NCBI RefSeq assembly: GCF_021369635.1
Contig: NZ_JAJNBZ010000040.1
Span: 1 to 49,816 of the forward strand
DNA from: Paenibacillus profundus
GTDB taxonomy: Bacteria > Bacillota > Bacilli > Paenibacillales > Paenibacillaceae
Reading direction: 5' to 3'
Length of the DNA: 49,816 nucleotides
Shown here: piece after piece, positions 7,255 to 15,597 of the stretch
How the letters are laid out: the number at the start of each line of letters is the position of its first letter
How positions within the stretch are numbered: position 1 is the stretch's first letter
Notes under the pieces: generated by a model
Told to the model about the DNA's origin: nothing
Databases searched by the model: none
The model's input: only the letters and a program-made list of their open reading frames with translations
Translations under genes and position numbers: made by a program

Positions 7255-7965
7255 ATGGACGGCTATGTATCATCTACAATAACAAAAGAAATTCCATTAC
7301 GGAACGGTTTTATGAAAGCTGTATCCGATGTGTTTCCGCTTGCGCTCAGCGTGTTCACTTATGGACTTGCCTTCGGAGCGCTGGCGAATAACGCCAATCA
7401 CTTTACATGGTTGGAAACCGTATCGATGTCTCTGTTCGTGTTCGCCGGAGCGGGACAATTTACCATTCTGTCTCTCCTTCAGCAGGATGCCACACTGTGG
7501 ACGATTGCAATCAGCACTTTTCTCATTAACGCTCGATATATTATATATGGACTATCGCTTGGCCGGGACCTCGGCCCCGTACATCGCAGGCATCTGCTCT
7601 GGTTATCATATGGCATTACGGATGAAAGCTACAGCGTCGGCACGATGCAGGCAAGACAAGGGAAGCTAGGGCTTGGATATATGGCCGGAGCTTGCTTGGT
7701 CGTGCTGCTGGCATGGGTGTCGAGCGCTGCGGTCGGATATCAACTAGGAGGGTTTATTACAGACCCGGCCCGTTTCGGACTGGACTTTGCCTTTACGGCA
7801 GCTTTTCTCGGGCTTCTCATCGTCATGCTGAAGCATCGCAGTCATTTCTTGGCTGCCGGGCTGGCAGTAATCGCATCCGTGGCCGCCTACCAATGGTTCG
7901 GCACGTCCGGAGCTGTATTTGCCGGAGCTGCTGCGGCATTTGCTGTAGGAGTGTATTCGAAATGA
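7255..7965 (+). CDS. azlC: AzlC family branched-chain amino acid exporter, large subunit
   Basis: A 236-residue membrane protein with about seven hydrophobic segments. It shows typical AzlC features: the PLALSVFTYGLAFGALA start, the FAGAGQF segment (about 63-69) and INARYIIYGLSLG (about 97-109). With AzlD it forms a branched-chain amino acid (and analogue) efflux system in the cytoplasmic membrane. The ATG at 7255 is 10 bases after AGAGGAG. Its stop overlaps the azlD start as ATGA, so the two are translationally coupled. Control by the divergent XRE-cupin protein is likely. Confidence 0.9.
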   Translation: MDGYVSSTITKEIPLRNGFMKAVSDVFPLALSVFTYGLAFGALANNANHFTWLETVSMSLFVFAGAGQFTILSLLQQDATLWTIAISTFLINARYIIYGLSLGRDLGPVHRRHLLWLSYGITDESYSVGTMQARQGKLGLGYMAGACLVVLLAWVSSAAVGYQLGGFITDPARFGLDFAFTAAFLGLLIVMLKHRSHFLAAGLAVIASVAAYQWFGTSGAVFAGAAAAFAVGVYSK

Positions 7966-8279
7966 CGTCAAATACTATCTTTATTGTCATCTGTGTGGCC
8001 GCGGCCGCAACATTTCTGACCCGCTACCCGAGCATGGCGCTCAGCCGATACATTAAAGTATCCCCACGAGTTGAACGCGGCTTCCATTATGTGCCTATCG
8101 GCGTATTTGCCGCTCTGGTAGCGCCGGCCATCTTCTATCACCCAACAGTGGATGGCAAGATTGAATGGGTGTATTATGTGGCTGTAGCCGTTTCGAGCCT
8201 GACCGCTTGGTTCGCCAAAAGTCCGCTGTGGGCGATGATTTCGGGCGTATTGATTATTGCGTTGCTACGGTTGATTTAA
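7962..8279 (+). CDS. azlD: AzlD family branched-chain amino acid transport subunit
   Basis: A 105-residue protein with about four membrane segments, starting at the ATG that overlaps the azlC stop. FIVICVAAAATFLTRYPSMAL at the N-terminus, with the ThrArg pair in the first membrane segment, and the mid-region HYVPIGVFAALVAPAIF are characteristic of AzlD. It is the small partner of AzlC in amino acid export. A terminator follows within 60 bases, so azlCD is a two-gene operon. Confidence 0.88.
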   Translation: MTSNTIFIVICVAAAATFLTRYPSMALSRYIKVSPRVERGFHYVPIGVFAALVAPAIFYHPTVDGKIEWVYYVAVAVSSLTAWFAKSPLWAMISGVLIIALLRLI

Positions 8280-8334
8280 CGGCGTAAACCTCGAGGATCG
8301 CATTTTTTTTGATATTTTGATAATTAATATTCAC

Positions 8335-8372
8335 AAAAAGAGCGCATTCTCAGTGAATTCCGCTCTTTTTTG
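8335..8372 (+). terminator. Terminator after azlCD
   Basis: AAAAAGAGCG pairs with CGCTCTTTTTT around an 18-base loop. The A and T runs on both sides make it potentially bidirectional. Confidence 0.8.
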
Positions 8373-8401
8373 TGTTCCCAATATTCGAATGTGCATCTCA
8401 T

Positions 8402-8482
8402 TTACTTCATAATTGCAGCCTCGATCGTCTCAAGCAGTTTCTCCCAGCCGACAGAATCATAGCTTTTCGTGTAATTACTTCC
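8402..8482 (-). pseudogene. C-terminal remnant of an unidentified gene
   Basis: A 26-codon open stretch ends in GWEKLLETIEAAIMK and a stop, which looks like the helical tail of a longer protein, but an in-frame stop lies just upstream and no start is present. It sits between azlD and the ABC gene end. The source family is not recognised. Confidence 0.25.
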
Positions 8483-8493
8483 TTAGCCCGACG

Positions 8494-10233
8494 CTATGAT
8501 AATCTTCCTCCCTTGATTCTCCATCCCCCGAGCCGCTGTTGTTCCTGCCACAGCCTATTATACAATCCGCCTTTTCCCAGCAAATCCTCATGCTTGCCTT
8601 CTTCCACAATGCGGCCTTCATCGACGACCAAGATCCAGTCCGCCGCGCGGATTGTTTTCAAGCGATGGGCAATGACCAGCACTGTTTTATCGTAAGCCAG
8701 CTTGCCTATAGCTCGCTGCAGATACGCCTCATTTTCCGGATCGAGAGAAGCGGTTGCTTCATCAAGGATAACAATCGGCGCGTCCTTAAGTATGGCCCGG
8801 GCAATGGATATGCGTTGCTTCTCCCCCCCAGACAGCGCCGCTCCCCCCTCTCCTGCCACCGTATCGTAGCCTTGCGGCAGCTGTTCAATAAAAGCGTGAC
8901 AATGTGCAGCCTTAGCCGCTTTCACCACCTCTTCATGTGAAGCTCCCGGCTTCCCCATCCGAATATTGCTTGCGATCGTTTCATTGAATAAGTAAGGCTG
9001 CTGCTGCACGGTGCTGACCAAAGCGAGGAGTTCCTCGCTGCGCATATCTCTCACATCGACGCCGCCGATTCGAACGGCTCCTCCTGTGACATCCCAAAAG
9101 CGAGATACCAAGCCTGCTATCGTGGACTTGCCTGCGCCTGATGGTCCGACCAGCGCAATGAGCTTGTGCTCCGGCACCCTAAAATCAATCCCTCTTAAAA
9201 CTTCCTTCTCCTCATATCGAAAACGCACATCGCTAAATTCAATATCGAAGGAGACGGGGAACTGGGGCTGTTCAGGCTCTGACAGCGGTGGTTCGGCAAA
9301 GATGCCGCGTATGCGCTCACCCGCCGAGGCCATATACCGCATCTGTGTCAAAGCCGCCCCAGCCGAGCGCAGCGGTTGATAGAACTTCATGCTGACGACC
9401 AGAAAGATCAAAAACGCCGCCGTATCCAGCGTGCCCCCTTCTAGCAAATAGCTGCCGATCAGCAGCAGAAACACAAACCCAAGATCCAGAACAATGGAGA
9501 ACAGCATCACGACTGGGGACGTCATCGCTTCCACCCGAATACTATCGTCTCGCAGCTGGGCCATCGCGCTATCTAGCCGGGAGAACCGCTGTCCCGTCTG
9601 ATTGTTGGCTTTGATCAACCGGATCGTCTGCACGTATTCAAGCAAGCGCGAATGCACTGCCGCTGCCGCCTCTTGCCGCTGCTTGCTCCTCCGACTCATC
9701 AGAGTCTGGGACCAATATAAAAGAGGAAGCGCCAGTGGTACGGATACGAGTACGGCGAGCGCCAGCCGCCAATCGACGACCAGCAGAAACGCCGCGCTAA
9801 CGATCGGCAGAATAATCGAACCGATGACATGATTGAACAAGTGGGTTAATATCATTTCCACTTCATCTACATTTGTCAGCAGGGTGTGGCTGATGTCCCC
9901 TTGATCCCGGCGGGCGAAGTAACCCATCGGCAGCTTCCGCAAATGCTCACCCAGACGCAAGCGCACATCCTTCATAATCGTGGCGCCATTGCTCTGTGCT
10001 TCGATCTGGCCGAGGCTGGAGAACAATGCTTGTACGGCGAACAAGCCAATCAGCAACACCGTCCACCACAGAATTTGCTTTAGCGAAGCCGGCCCCTGAA
10101 ACAGAGATGCCAGAATGGCATATAAGAGCCCGGCAGGAGCGGCGTTTGCGATCATTTCTAGCACCGTATAGAGAGTCGCCCGAGACAGTAACCCTCTGGA
10201 ACGCCCCGTAATCAAGCGGATTGTGCTAAACAT
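8494..10233 (-). CDS. Exporter-fold ABC half-transporter, YbtPQ/IrtAB-like (second gene)
   Basis: A 579-residue fusion of six membrane helices (residues 1-310) and an ABC ATPase. The ATPase has Walker A VGPSGAGKST, signature LSGGEKQRI and Walker B with catalytic glutamate VILDEATASLD. LGEHLRKLPMGYFARRDQGDI in the coupling region is typical of the YbtP/YbtQ/IrtA branch, whose members import metal-siderophore complexes although they have an exporter fold. The ATG at 10233 overlaps the stop of the preceding half-transporter by eight bases and follows AAAGGAGGAG, so an upstream extension is rejected. The two halves probably form a heterodimer that works with the lipoprotein at 12003-12971. Confidence 0.82.
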   Translation of the reverse strand: MFSTIRLITGRSRGLLSRATLYTVLEMIANAAPAGLLYAILASLFQGPASLKQILWWTVLLIGLFAVQALFSSLGQIEAQSNGATIMKDVRLRLGEHLRKLPMGYFARRDQGDISHTLLTNVDEVEMILTHLFNHVIGSIILPIVSAAFLLVVDWRLALAVLVSVPLALPLLYWSQTLMSRRSKQRQEAAAAVHSRLLEYVQTIRLIKANNQTGQRFSRLDSAMAQLRDDSIRVEAMTSPVVMLFSIVLDLGFVFLLLIGSYLLEGGTLDTAAFLIFLVVSMKFYQPLRSAGAALTQMRYMASAGERIRGIFAEPPLSEPEQPQFPVSFDIEFSDVRFRYEEKEVLRGIDFRVPEHKLIALVGPSGAGKSTIAGLVSRFWDVTGGAVRIGGVDVRDMRSEELLALVSTVQQQPYLFNETIASNIRMGKPGASHEEVVKAAKAAHCHAFIEQLPQGYDTVAGEGGAALSGGEKQRISIARAILKDAPIVILDEATASLDPENEAYLQRAIGKLAYDKTVLVIAHRLKTIRAADWILVVDEGRIVEEGKHEDLLGKGGLYNRLWQEQQRLGGWRIKGGRLS

Positions 10234-11998
10234 CGGACTCCTCCTTTCCTTCGAGCGACCACTCCCCGGCATCCCGGTGAGCCTGCCACATACCTGCGTA
10301 TAATGGACAACTGTGAAGCAACTCATCATGGGTTCCTATTCCGGCTGCTTGACCGTCATCAAACACGACGATGCGATCCGCATCCATAATCGTAGATAGC
10401 CGATGCGCAATGACGACAACCGTCTTCCCATGCAACAACCTGCTTAACGCATCCTGTATTTTAGCCTCGTTCTCCGCATCAGCGAACGCGAAAGCTTCAT
10501 CTAAGATCAGAACCGGCGCGTTCTTCAGAATAGCGCGGGCGATCGCAAGCCGTTGCCGCTCCCCTCCGCTTAGAGGAACGCCACCCTCACCAATTCGCGT
10601 ATTGTAACCTTCCGGCAGCGCGGAGATAAAATCATGCGCTTGAGCCGCTTGAGCCGCATCAATCATATCACTCTCGCTGGCCCCTTCCTTGCCCATCCGC
10701 AGATTGGCAGCTACGGAGTCGCTTACGATAGGAACATCCTGAAAGACGAACGATAGGAGGTCCATCAGATGTTCCGGCGGTATAGAGCGGATATCGAAGC
10801 CTCCCAAGCGAATTTCTCCTGCCGCAGGGTCGAAGAAACGGGCGATCAGCTGTGCAGCCGTTGATTTCCCCGCTCCGGAAGGACCGACAAAGGCAGTTAC
10901 CTTGCCATGCTCAGCCGTCAGATCGATTCCTTTCAGCACCTCCCGTTCCCCATAAGCAAATCGAACCTGACGGAAATCAATGTCGAACCGCTGCGGACTA
11001 TTGGCTTCTGAGCGTGTCGGAACGGATTGCTCCTCTTCGGACAGCACCGCCTCTATTCGGCGGACCCCTTCCAGATTGTTCTGCATCATGTGGCCCAATG
11101 TCGAGATTTGCCGCAACGGCGCTGTCAGTCCGACGCCAAGAAGCAGGAACAGCAGCAAGACAGAAAGCGTAATTGCGCCTTGCCCATACAACCAGACACC
11201 CGCAGGCATAATGAACAGCAGCCCCGATTCTAATAGCAGAAGAAACAGGGTATAGAGCGGCGTTTTCTTGCGGGCAATTTGCGTCCATAAGCTCGCGTAG
11301 CTCTCTACCGAATGGCGATATCGAGCGAACGAATGCACGGTCTGGTTAAACGACTTGATGACCGGCATCGCATGTACGAACTCAACGATGGCTCCATTCA
11401 TCGTTTCCGATAGATCATGCATTCGTTGCATATCATCGCTCCGGCGACCGTGAGCCGACATCAACCCCTGAACGGCAAAGGCGGCGGGTATCGGCAGCAG
11501 CGCAGCGATACCTAGACGCCAATCGACAGCGAACAGGTACGCCGTCGTTAGCAACGGCGCGATGATCGACGCCGTCAGATCCGGCAGATGGTGCGCGATG
11601 AACGACTCAATGCGCTCGACATCGTCGGCAATAACTTTATTGAGCCGTCCAGAATGCTGCGTACTAAAAAAACCGAGCGGCAGCTTCCCCAGCTTCTCGA
11701 TCAGACGTACACGCAAGTCATACAACACGTGAAACGCAGCAGTGTGCGCCAGCATCGTCGAGGCCCCCATCAAGGCGAACCGCAGCAATACAGCAATACA
11801 TGCAACCAGAATGAGCTGCCGGACCGCTGACACATCGGCCTGTGGATGGAGAAGACCTTCCGCCATGCGATACACGATGACAAAAGGAATTAACGCAAAT
11901 ACAGCGCTGGCCGCAGAGCACAGACAAGACAATATTAGTTTTCTGCGCTGTTTGCCGGCCAGTCGGAGCAGAAATCGCAATGATTTTGACTGTGCCAT
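10226..11998 (-). CDS. Exporter-fold ABC half-transporter, YbtPQ/IrtAB-like (first gene)
   Basis: A 590-residue half-transporter: six membrane helices, then an ATPase with Walker A VGPSGAGKST, signature LSGGERQRL and Walker B VLILDEAFAFADAENE. The usual D-loop SLD is replaced by FAD, a change that would fit an asymmetric heterodimer with the downstream partner. The helical part includes LIEKLGKLPLGFFSTQHSGRL, the same coupling-helix style as the partner. The ATG at 11998 is four bases after the stop of the siderophore-binding lipoprotein; an in-frame ATG at 12019 lies inside that gene and is less likely. The three genes form one operon, probably for ferric siderophore uptake. Confidence 0.82.
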   Translation of the reverse strand: MAQSKSLRFLLRLAGKQRRKLILSCLCSAASAVFALIPFVIVYRMAEGLLHPQADVSAVRQLILVACIAVLLRFALMGASTMLAHTAAFHVLYDLRVRLIEKLGKLPLGFFSTQHSGRLNKVIADDVERIESFIAHHLPDLTASIIAPLLTTAYLFAVDWRLGIAALLPIPAAFAVQGLMSAHGRRSDDMQRMHDLSETMNGAIVEFVHAMPVIKSFNQTVHSFARYRHSVESYASLWTQIARKKTPLYTLFLLLLESGLLFIMPAGVWLYGQGAITLSVLLLFLLLGVGLTAPLRQISTLGHMMQNNLEGVRRIEAVLSEEEQSVPTRSEANSPQRFDIDFRQVRFAYGEREVLKGIDLTAEHGKVTAFVGPSGAGKSTAAQLIARFFDPAAGEIRLGGFDIRSIPPEHLMDLLSFVFQDVPIVSDSVAANLRMGKEGASESDMIDAAQAAQAHDFISALPEGYNTRIGEGGVPLSGGERQRLAIARAILKNAPVLILDEAFAFADAENEAKIQDALSRLLHGKTVVVIAHRLSTIMDADRIVVFDDGQAAGIGTHDELLHSCPLYAGMWQAHRDAGEWSLEGKEESDV

Positions 11999-12002
11999 CT
12001 CT

Positions 12003-12971
12003 CTATTTCCCCATCGCATTCATAATTTCTTCGATGCCGTCGATTTTGGCAAGTGCCATCGGTCCAGGAAGCGAAGGATCTTCCAAGAAGTACACGCTGT
12101 TGTGTTTCACCGCATTCATGCTATTCCACACCTTGCTGTCCTTCAAGGCCTCCTTGACGCCTCCCTGAATCGGACTCTGCCAATTGTTGATTACAAACAA
12201 ATGATCCGGATTTAGCGCAGCCAAGCTTTCCAGCGATAATTGTCCATCTGCATTCGCTCCATCCACCGGCTTAAGTCCGAGCCCCTTGTAAAAAGGATCG
12301 AAGCGGCCATCGTTCCAGGTAATAAACTGTTCTTTCCCTGTGTACATGACAAACAGTACGGATTCCTTACTTCTAAACGCTAATTTTCCTTTATATTCCG
12401 CGGATTTGCGGTCAAATTCGGCAAGCACGCTGTTAGCCTTGTCCTCTTTGCCAATCACCTCCGCAATTTGCTGCAACGTTTCCCGCCAGTCCCCCGCTTG
12501 CGGAAGAATGATGGTTGGAGCAATTTGGGTTAATTTCTCATACTGATCCTGCATATCGTCTGCTGCAATAATCAAATCCGGCTGCGCGCCCAGCAGTTTC
12601 TCCAGATTGACCTCCATACCGAGATCTAGTATCTCTTTCCCCGCCACACGCTTGCTCAAGCTTGGAAAATTCCGCGTGATAGTCTCAATCCCTTGCGCTG
12701 CAATCGGATATTCGTCCAAAACGGCCATATAATCGACAAACGAGATATAGGGCGTCGCGATTTTGAGCGGTCGTGCCTGGATGACGGTCTCGCCCTTCAA
12801 ATGTGTGATCATGCGCGGAAAAGCTGATGCAGCACTATCCACTTTGGCTGTTGAAGCCGACTTCTTGTCCTCTTCCTTGACTGTATGACTCGAGTCAATC
12901 CCGGCGCATCCGACTATGCTCCATAACATGGTAACGACTAATAAAAACGAAAATACTTTTCTTCCCCTCAT
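12003..12971 (-). CDS. Siderophore-binding lipoprotein, FhuD/FecB type
   Basis: A 322-residue periplasmic-binding-like protein anchored by a lipobox (LWSIVGCAG, Cys at about residue 22). The two-lobed class III fold is indicated by LEKLLGAQPDLIIAADDM (lobe 1) and LESLAALNPDHLFVINNW (lobe 2), both standard in iron-siderophore binding proteins. It would bind a ferric siderophore outside the membrane and hand it to the two ABC half-transporters encoded directly downstream. No Fur box is obvious in the 110 bases upstream, although fur itself is the next gene upstream. Pairing of this lipoprotein type with exporter-fold ABC halves rather than FecCD-type permeases is notable. Confidence 0.85.
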   Translation of the reverse strand: MRGRKVFSFLLVVTMLWSIVGCAGIDSSHTVKEEDKKSASTAKVDSAASAFPRMITHLKGETVIQARPLKIATPYISFVDYMAVLDEYPIAAQGIETITRNFPSLSKRVAGKEILDLGMEVNLEKLLGAQPDLIIAADDMQDQYEKLTQIAPTIILPQAGDWRETLQQIAEVIGKEDKANSVLAEFDRKSAEYKGKLAFRSKESVLFVMYTGKEQFITWNDGRFDPFYKGLGLKPVDGANADGQLSLESLAALNPDHLFVINNWQSPIQGGVKEALKDSKVWNSMNAVKHNSVYFLEDPSLPGPMALAKIDGIEEIMNAMGK

Positions 12972-13084
12972 GTTCTTTCCATTCCCCTTTTCTAGTATCA
13001 GTCACTTCATCATATAATGCAGGCGATTTGAGCTTCTACCAGTAGGCGGAATACGTTGCGGTTAGCGGGAATATATCTTCACGC

Positions 13085-13131
13085 AAAAAGACCACTGGAG
13101 AAATAACTCCAGTGGTCATGTTCGTTTTTTA
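13085..13131. terminator. Bidirectional terminator after fur
   Basis: GACCACTGGAG (13090-13100) pairs perfectly with CTCCAGTGGTC (13107-13117). A and T runs flank both sides, so it can end fur transcription on the minus strand. Confidence 0.85.
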
Positions 13132-13134
13132 AAT

Positions 13135-13623
13135 TTAGGAAACTGCCTTGCATTTCTTTACGGATGCTTTCTTGCAAACATTGCTTTTACATATGTGGTA
13201 TCTGCCTGAAAAATCGAGTCGATGATCGGTCACCTTAAAGCCAAATTCGCGTTCGATTCGTTCTTCCAGTTCCAACAGCCAATCATCCTGAATCTCTTCC
13301 ACCGCTCCGCACTCCGAACAAATCATATGATGATGCATATGTTCATGTCCGTCTCCACGCAGGTCGAAGCGAACCACCCCGTCACCGAAATTCATTTTTT
13401 CTACGATATGAAGCTCAGATAATAGATCCAACGTTCGATACACGGTGGCAAGTCCAATTTCGGGATACTTGTCCTTCACCAGCATGAACACTTCCTCGGC
13501 GCTCAAATGATCGCTTTCGTTCTCCAGTAACACTCGAACTATCGCTTCACGCTGAGAGGTCAGCTTGTAGTGCTTGCTGATCAATTGCTGATTGATTTTA
13601 TCAAGCCGCTCTGTCATCATCAT
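13135..13623 (-). CDS. fur: Ferric uptake regulator Fur
   Basis: A 162-residue protein very close in layout to Bacillus Fur: the winged helix with LTSQREAIVRVLLENESDHLS and PEIGLATVYRTLDLL (about residues 20-65), and a metal-binding dimerisation domain with HEHMHHHMICSEC (about 90-102). A second cysteine pair lies at the end (C-x4-C). It represses iron-uptake genes when loaded with iron. The start is placed at an ATG at 13623 that is a moderate distance from GGGAGG; a GTG at 13635 would overlap that site. A 7-1-7 Fur-family box lies upstream, suggesting autoregulation, and two siderophore-uptake loci flank the gene. Confidence 0.9.
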   Translation of the reverse strand: MMMTERLDKINQQLISKHYKLTSQREAIVRVLLENESDHLSAEEVFMLVKDKYPEIGLATVYRTLDLLSELHIVEKMNFGDGVVRFDLRGDGHEHMHHHMICSECGAVEEIQDDWLLELEERIEREFGFKVTDHRLDFSGRYHICKSNVCKKASVKKCKAVS

Positions 13624-13668
13624 GTTCGTCAACACCTCCCAAGTTGTTGTTTATCGCCAAATTCTTAA

Positions 13669-13683
13669 TTAGAATTATTTTAA
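13669..13683. promoter_or_regulatory. Fur-family 7-1-7 box in front of fur
   Basis: TTAGAAT-T-ATTTTAA is an inverted repeat with one central base and a single mismatch. It matches the general Fur/PerR/Zur box layout (TTATAAT-N-ATTATAA) at 13 of 15 positions and lies about 45 bases before the start. It could equally bind PerR. Confidence 0.5.
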
Positions 13684-13758
13684 TTTAGTTATGATACTAG
13701 TTTAATCAAATAAATAAAAATAATCAATAGCCATTCAAAGTCCCGACAAAAAAACATA

Positions 13759-13800
13759 AACCAAAAAGAAAGCTCTTCAACATTGGCTGAAAAGCTTTAC
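13759..13800 (-). terminator. Terminator of the siderophore lipoprotein gene at 13841
   Basis: On the minus strand AAAGCTTTTCA pairs with TTGAAGAGCTTT around a short loop, followed by CTTTTT. Confidence 0.6.
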
Positions 13801-13840
13801 CGATTGGTTTCCTAGTTACTGCTGACTTCGTTGCTGCTTC

Positions 13841-14875
13841 TCACTTCACTAGCATCTTAACTACATCATCAATTTGCATCATTTTTGCTGTGACCGCTGT
13901 CGTTTGCCAGTGGGAGCGTTCTACCTTGTATACATGTCCATTTTTCACAGCAGGCAAGTTCTTCCACAATGCTGCACTCTCTAATTCCGCGATTGCTTCT
14001 TTATTGTAATCCGTATTCCAGTCTCCATTGGATGGAAAAATAAAAATATGATCGGCATCGAGCTCAGGAATTTTTTCTAATGATAACTGTGCATGATAGT
14101 CTTTGATATCTGTGACCAGCTTGTGTGGTGTCAAGCCAAGATCTGTGTACATCGTAGGACCGATAAAGCCTTTATGCGCGCTAAACAATGCTAACGATTT
14201 ATCTTTGCCGCTTTGCCGAATCACGGCCACGGTTTCTTTTCCAATCGCTTTTTCCAGCTTTCCTTTTGCTTCCGCCGCTTTTTGCTCATACTGTGCAAGA
14301 ACATCCTTTGCTTTATCAGTCGCACCTAGCAAATCACCCATCGTTTCAAGTGTTTTTGGCATATTTTGATTGACATCAGCCGGCAGCCAGTAGGTTGGCG
14401 CAATCTTGGAATATTGCTCGTACTTAGCCGCATCAGGATCTCCAGGAATGATAATTAAATCTGGATTTACATCTAACAGTGCCTCAATGCTGCCATCCAT
14501 ATCGAACAACGGCACGTCCAGATTCAGATATTCTTGTGTGCCCCACGTATGCGTGTACCATTGCACCACCGGCTGTTGACCCAATGCCACGATATAGTCC
14601 TCCAAGTAAAGAGCAGCCACCCGCTGCGGATTTACCGGAATCTCGACTTCACCGAACGCATCTGTAACTACCCGAGTGCTGCCTGTTTGCTGTTCGCTTT
14701 CCTTTTGTTTTTGTTCAGTGGACGATTTGTCCGTATTTGGCTCTGCATTCTCTTTGTTTTCCTGCTGCTCCGTCTGTCCCGCCGACTGCCCTTGCGCTCC
14801 GCAACCAGTCAGACTCATAATCACAACAAGCAATACAGCCATCCATATATCCATTATCCGACGCGAACTAACCAT
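13841..14875 (-). CDS. Siderophore-binding lipoprotein, FecB/YfiY type
   Basis: A 344-residue lipoprotein: signal peptide to about residue 25, lipobox SLTGCGA, then a polar Gln/Glu/Lys-rich linker of some 45 residues before the folded domain. The domain starts with RVVTDAFGEVEIPVNPQRVAAL, the classic opening of ferric-siderophore and haem binding proteins, and includes IEALLDVNPDLIIIPGD. ATG at 14875 is preferred because GGGAGTGG lies 10 bases upstream; longer in-frame starts run into the Fur box. No permease gene is adjacent, so it must share a transporter encoded elsewhere. A Fur box lies 55 bases upstream. Confidence 0.85.
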   Translation of the reverse strand: MVSSRRIMDIWMAVLLVVIMSLTGCGAQGQSAGQTEQQENKENAEPNTDKSSTEQKQKESEQQTGSTRVVTDAFGEVEIPVNPQRVAALYLEDYIVALGQQPVVQWYTHTWGTQEYLNLDVPLFDMDGSIEALLDVNPDLIIIPGDPDAAKYEQYSKIAPTYWLPADVNQNMPKTLETMGDLLGATDKAKDVLAQYEQKAAEAKGKLEKAIGKETVAVIRQSGKDKSLALFSAHKGFIGPTMYTDLGLTPHKLVTDIKDYHAQLSLEKIPELDADHIFIFPSNGDWNTDYNKEAIAELESAALWKNLPAVKNGHVYKVERSHWQTTAVTAKMMQIDDVVKMLVK

Positions 14876-14929
14876 AAACCGTTCCACTCCCATGCAAGTT
14901 GTAAATGTAACGAACAGAGAATACTCATA

Positions 14930-14948
14930 TGTAATGATTCTCATTCTC
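14930..14948. promoter_or_regulatory. Fur box upstream of the 14875 lipoprotein gene
   Basis: On the minus strand GAGAATGAGAATCATTACA matches the classic 19-bp Fur box GATAATGATAATCATTATC at 15 positions by eye. It predicts iron repression of the lipoprotein gene. Confidence 0.7.
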
Positions 14949-15017
14949 ATTTATTCGTTCACGACAATTGTATCTCATCACATTTACGTCTTACAATGCA
15001 AATTCTCGGTTCATTTC

Positions 15018-15597
15018 TTATACAAACTCGTGCTCTATTATACAAAATGACTGCAATTTCCTTGGCTCGCAAAGGGATCTAAGTTCCCATTCCAGAAAAT
15101 TCACAATCTCCTTGTTTATCATCTCGGCTTGTTCATGATTAATAGCATGACCAGCATCTCTTATTATTTTGTACAGCAGCTTATTCACGTCTAACTTGGC
15201 TATTGCTTTCGCGTAATTGGAAAACCTATCGTATTCACCTATTAAAAACAGTGCTTTATTTTGCAGAGCAGCGAGCTGGCTGTTCTCAAAGATGACGATT
15301 TTGTGCTGCATCATAGAATAAATCGGCCCCGTTAATTTACTCAACAGCTTTTTACATTTTTCCCTGACGGAAACAAAGCTTCTGGCAAGAAGGCTGTCAT
15401 CATTTTGGACATCACTTCAAACGGCCCTGAAGGCACTCTGCCAGCCATGCACACCACTTTTTTCACTTTTAGCGAAGTCGGAATGCCTTCAATATATCCA
15501 AACATCATTAATGTGAAGACCTGCCGTGAAGAGGTATACGCGGCTTTTTTACTGTATAAAATCCAATGAACAGCCAGATACGGCCCCCTACATATTT
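15018..15597 (-). pseudogene. Alpha/beta hydrolase, truncated and frameshifted
   Basis: Two frames join to give one protein tail. The upstream part reads GPYLAVHWILYSKKAAYTSS to SLKVKKVVCMAGRVPSGPFE. A one-base shift near 15358 leads into SKLTGPIYSMMQHKIVIF, then NKALFLIGEYDRF and IRDAGHAINHEQAEMINKEI. LIGEYD supplies the family's acidic residue and AGHAINHE its catalytic histidine. The N-terminal part with the oxyanion strand and nucleophile elbow is missing, so the gene is dead. It is the first of a run of broken genes up to 17,940. Confidence 0.65.

Noticed and set aside
12972..13080. Fur box upstream of the siderophore ABC operon
   Set aside because: I looked for TGATAAT-type halves and found no convincing palindrome.
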